5,438 nucleotides of DNA from Candidatus Galligastranaerophilus intestinigallinarum (GTDB taxonomy: Bacteria; Cyanobacteriota; Vampirovibrionia; Gastranaerophilales; Gastranaerophilaceae), in assembly GCA_018715855.1 (NCBI GenBank), contig DVKW01000043.1:1-5438 (forward strand), in the 5' to 3' direction. The translations under genes were made by a program, and so were the position numbers. The notes beneath the pieces are model-generated. The model was not told the origin of the DNA. It did not search any database and worked only from the letters and a program-made list of their open reading frames with translations. Within the stretch, counting starts at the first letter, position 1, and every line of letters begins with the position of its first letter. Shown here piece after piece: positions 4,515-5,438 of this stretch.

Positions 4515-5438
4515 ACTATATAAAAAGCGTTTGCTTCAATTTGAACATTTTCTTCATTTGGAATTAGCCTTGGAAGCCCGTTAGTTATGTCAACTCCCCA
4601 ATTTCCCAGAGAAATTTTTTCGCCATTTTTGCCGTATGCAAATGCTACAACAACAATTTCATTTTTATTGTTTGCATTAAACCCTAAGGGGTTTAGATCC
4701 CACCTTATATAATTTAAAATAAGGTTTGACCTGTCAAACCAATAAGCTTTTATCATTTCATTTAAAAGTGATAAGCGAACCCCAAACCCTTTGCTTTTTT
4801 TGGGGTTATATGTGTCATCTACCCTGAAATCAACGGGAACTTTATTATACCACCTTGATTTAACAGGGCTTGTTTTAGAATCTTCATTCCAAACGGCTTT
4901 AATAAAATTTCTTATTTCTCTGTAATCAATTTTTGGAATGTCCTCTTCTTTCATTCCGTAATCAACCCCTGTTTTTTTGCGGTCTAAATTGGTAACATTT
5001 TCTAACATCCAATTCATATCATATTCATTTTTGCCAACCGTTCCTTTTTGATTTTCCCCGTTATTTATTGGGGCTAAATTATTTTGCGCTAAAGAATTAT
5101 TTGGGGGCGTGCTTAAATTGAGAGCCGAATTTGGCGGGGTTTGAAGTTTATTAAAATCAAAATCAAAATTTCCTTCATCTTCTATATTAAAAGGGGAATT
5201 TGAACCTAAACTATCTTCCTGCAAGGATTCAAAAGCTTTCATTTCATTTGCAAATTCAAGGTTGTTCATATAACAGGAATTTAGTTCTCTCGGTTCATCT
5301 GTTATGTAATAAAGCCAAACGAAAGTTTCATAAAGCCCAAATTTATTTGAACCCATTTTTTCTTTTGCGATAAAAGTTTTGCTGTCAGATGAAAAATCTA
5401 CAAAAGTTAGAGTTGAAAAGAAACCTTCTTTTAAATAT
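4496..5438 (-). CDS. Hypothetical protein, 5' end outside the window
   Basis: The frame ends at the TAA at 4496-4498 and stays open without a stop to the right edge, so 313 codons are visible and the start is missing. An internal ATG at 5356 is the first Met, but it has no ribosome site (GCAAAAGAAAAAATG). The 27 codons before it read like protein (GFFSTLTFVDFSSDSKTF), continuous with FGLYETFVWLYYI after it, so the gene very probably begins beyond 5438. I do not recognise it. Three parts can be seen: an aromatic, beta-like N-terminal segment up to about residue 50; an acidic and Asn/Pro/Ser-rich linker (about 70-140) with a loose repeat, TPPNSALNL then TPPNNSLAQ; and a C-terminal part rich in Trp (WNED, RWYNK, YWFDR, RWDLNP, NWGVD) and probably beta-rich, ending in FYIVKKLNN. 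No signal peptide can be judged. It converges on the tRNA gene with 9 bp between. Confidence 0.75.
   Translation of the reverse strand, partial: YLKEGFFSTLTFVDFSSDSKTFIAKEKMGSNKFGLYETFVWLYYITDEPRELNSCYMNNLEFANEMKAFESLQEDSLGSNSPFNIEDEGNFDFDFNKLQTPPNSALNLSTPPNNSLAQNNLAPINNGENQKGTVGKNEYDMNWMLENVTNLDRKKTGVDYGMKEEDIPKIDYREIRNFIKAVWNEDSKTSPVKSRWYNKVPVDFRVDDTYNPKKSKGFGVRLSLLNEMIKAYWFDRSNLILNYIRWDLNPLGFNANNKNEIVVVAFAYGKNGEKISLGNWGVDITNGLPRLIPNEENVQIEANAFYIVKKLNN

Noticed and set aside
5354..5356. ATG at 5356 as the true start of the right-edge gene
   Set aside because: There is no ribosome site, and 27 further in-frame codons with protein-like composition run to the edge without a stop.
1..5438. CRISPR array, insertion sequence, prophage or integration site at the tRNA
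   Set aside because: I found no regularly spaced repeats, no transposase or integrase, and no duplicated tRNA 3' end in the window.

Overview
The window is very A+T-rich, gene-dense bacterial DNA read with the standard code (TGG for Trp; TAA stops at all the protein genes). It carries seven protein genes, one of them cut by the right edge, and one tRNA. Two points suggest an uncultured gut-type lineage of non-photosynthetic Cyanobacteriota (Gastranaerophilales, 'Melainabacteria'): the low G+C with a diverged but complete RimO, and a hypothetical protein that opens with MQVSFTG, an N-terminal 'FTG' signature I associate with many uncharacterised proteins of that group. This placement is inference. 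Other A+T-rich uncultured bacteria are possible.

Layout, left to right. Positions 1-218 hold a hairpin terminator, probably of a gene to the left, then an A+T-rich leader. A 62-residue ribbon-helix-helix DNA-binding protein follows (219-407, +) with its own strong terminator (453-484). Three genes then run on the minus strand: a family 2 glycosyltransferase (486-1277), a secreted protein of unknown function (1347-1958) and a small single-pass membrane protein with an Asn/Gln/Thr-rich N-terminus (2027-2419). Each of the first two has its own recognisable sigma-70-type promoter, so this is not a simple operon. A 90-bp divergent intergenic region separates the membrane protein gene from rimO (2510-3808, +), the methylthiotransferase for ribosomal protein S12. 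rimO is followed by the FTG-type hypothetical gene (3862-4377, +) and a tRNA-Val(GAC) gene (4411-4486, +). The tRNA converges, with only 9 bp between, on a minus-strand gene whose reading frame stays open to position 5438, so that gene starts outside the window.

The genes do not form one obvious pathway. rimO and the tRNA serve translation, the glycosyltransferase serves glycolipid, glycoprotein or surface-polymer synthesis, and two hypothetical proteins go to the envelope.

The best items for a second look are these: a tRNA-Val gene with C instead of the near-universal U at position 33; a promoter placed so that the secreted-protein mRNA, and possibly the rimO mRNA, would start at the initiation codon (leaderless) while neighbouring genes have clear Shine-Dalgarno sites; a perfect inverted repeat abutting one of those promoters; and substitutions in a normally conserved RimO loop. 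I saw no CRISPR array, insertion sequence, phage gene or defence system, and nothing here amounts to a convincing new multi-gene system.
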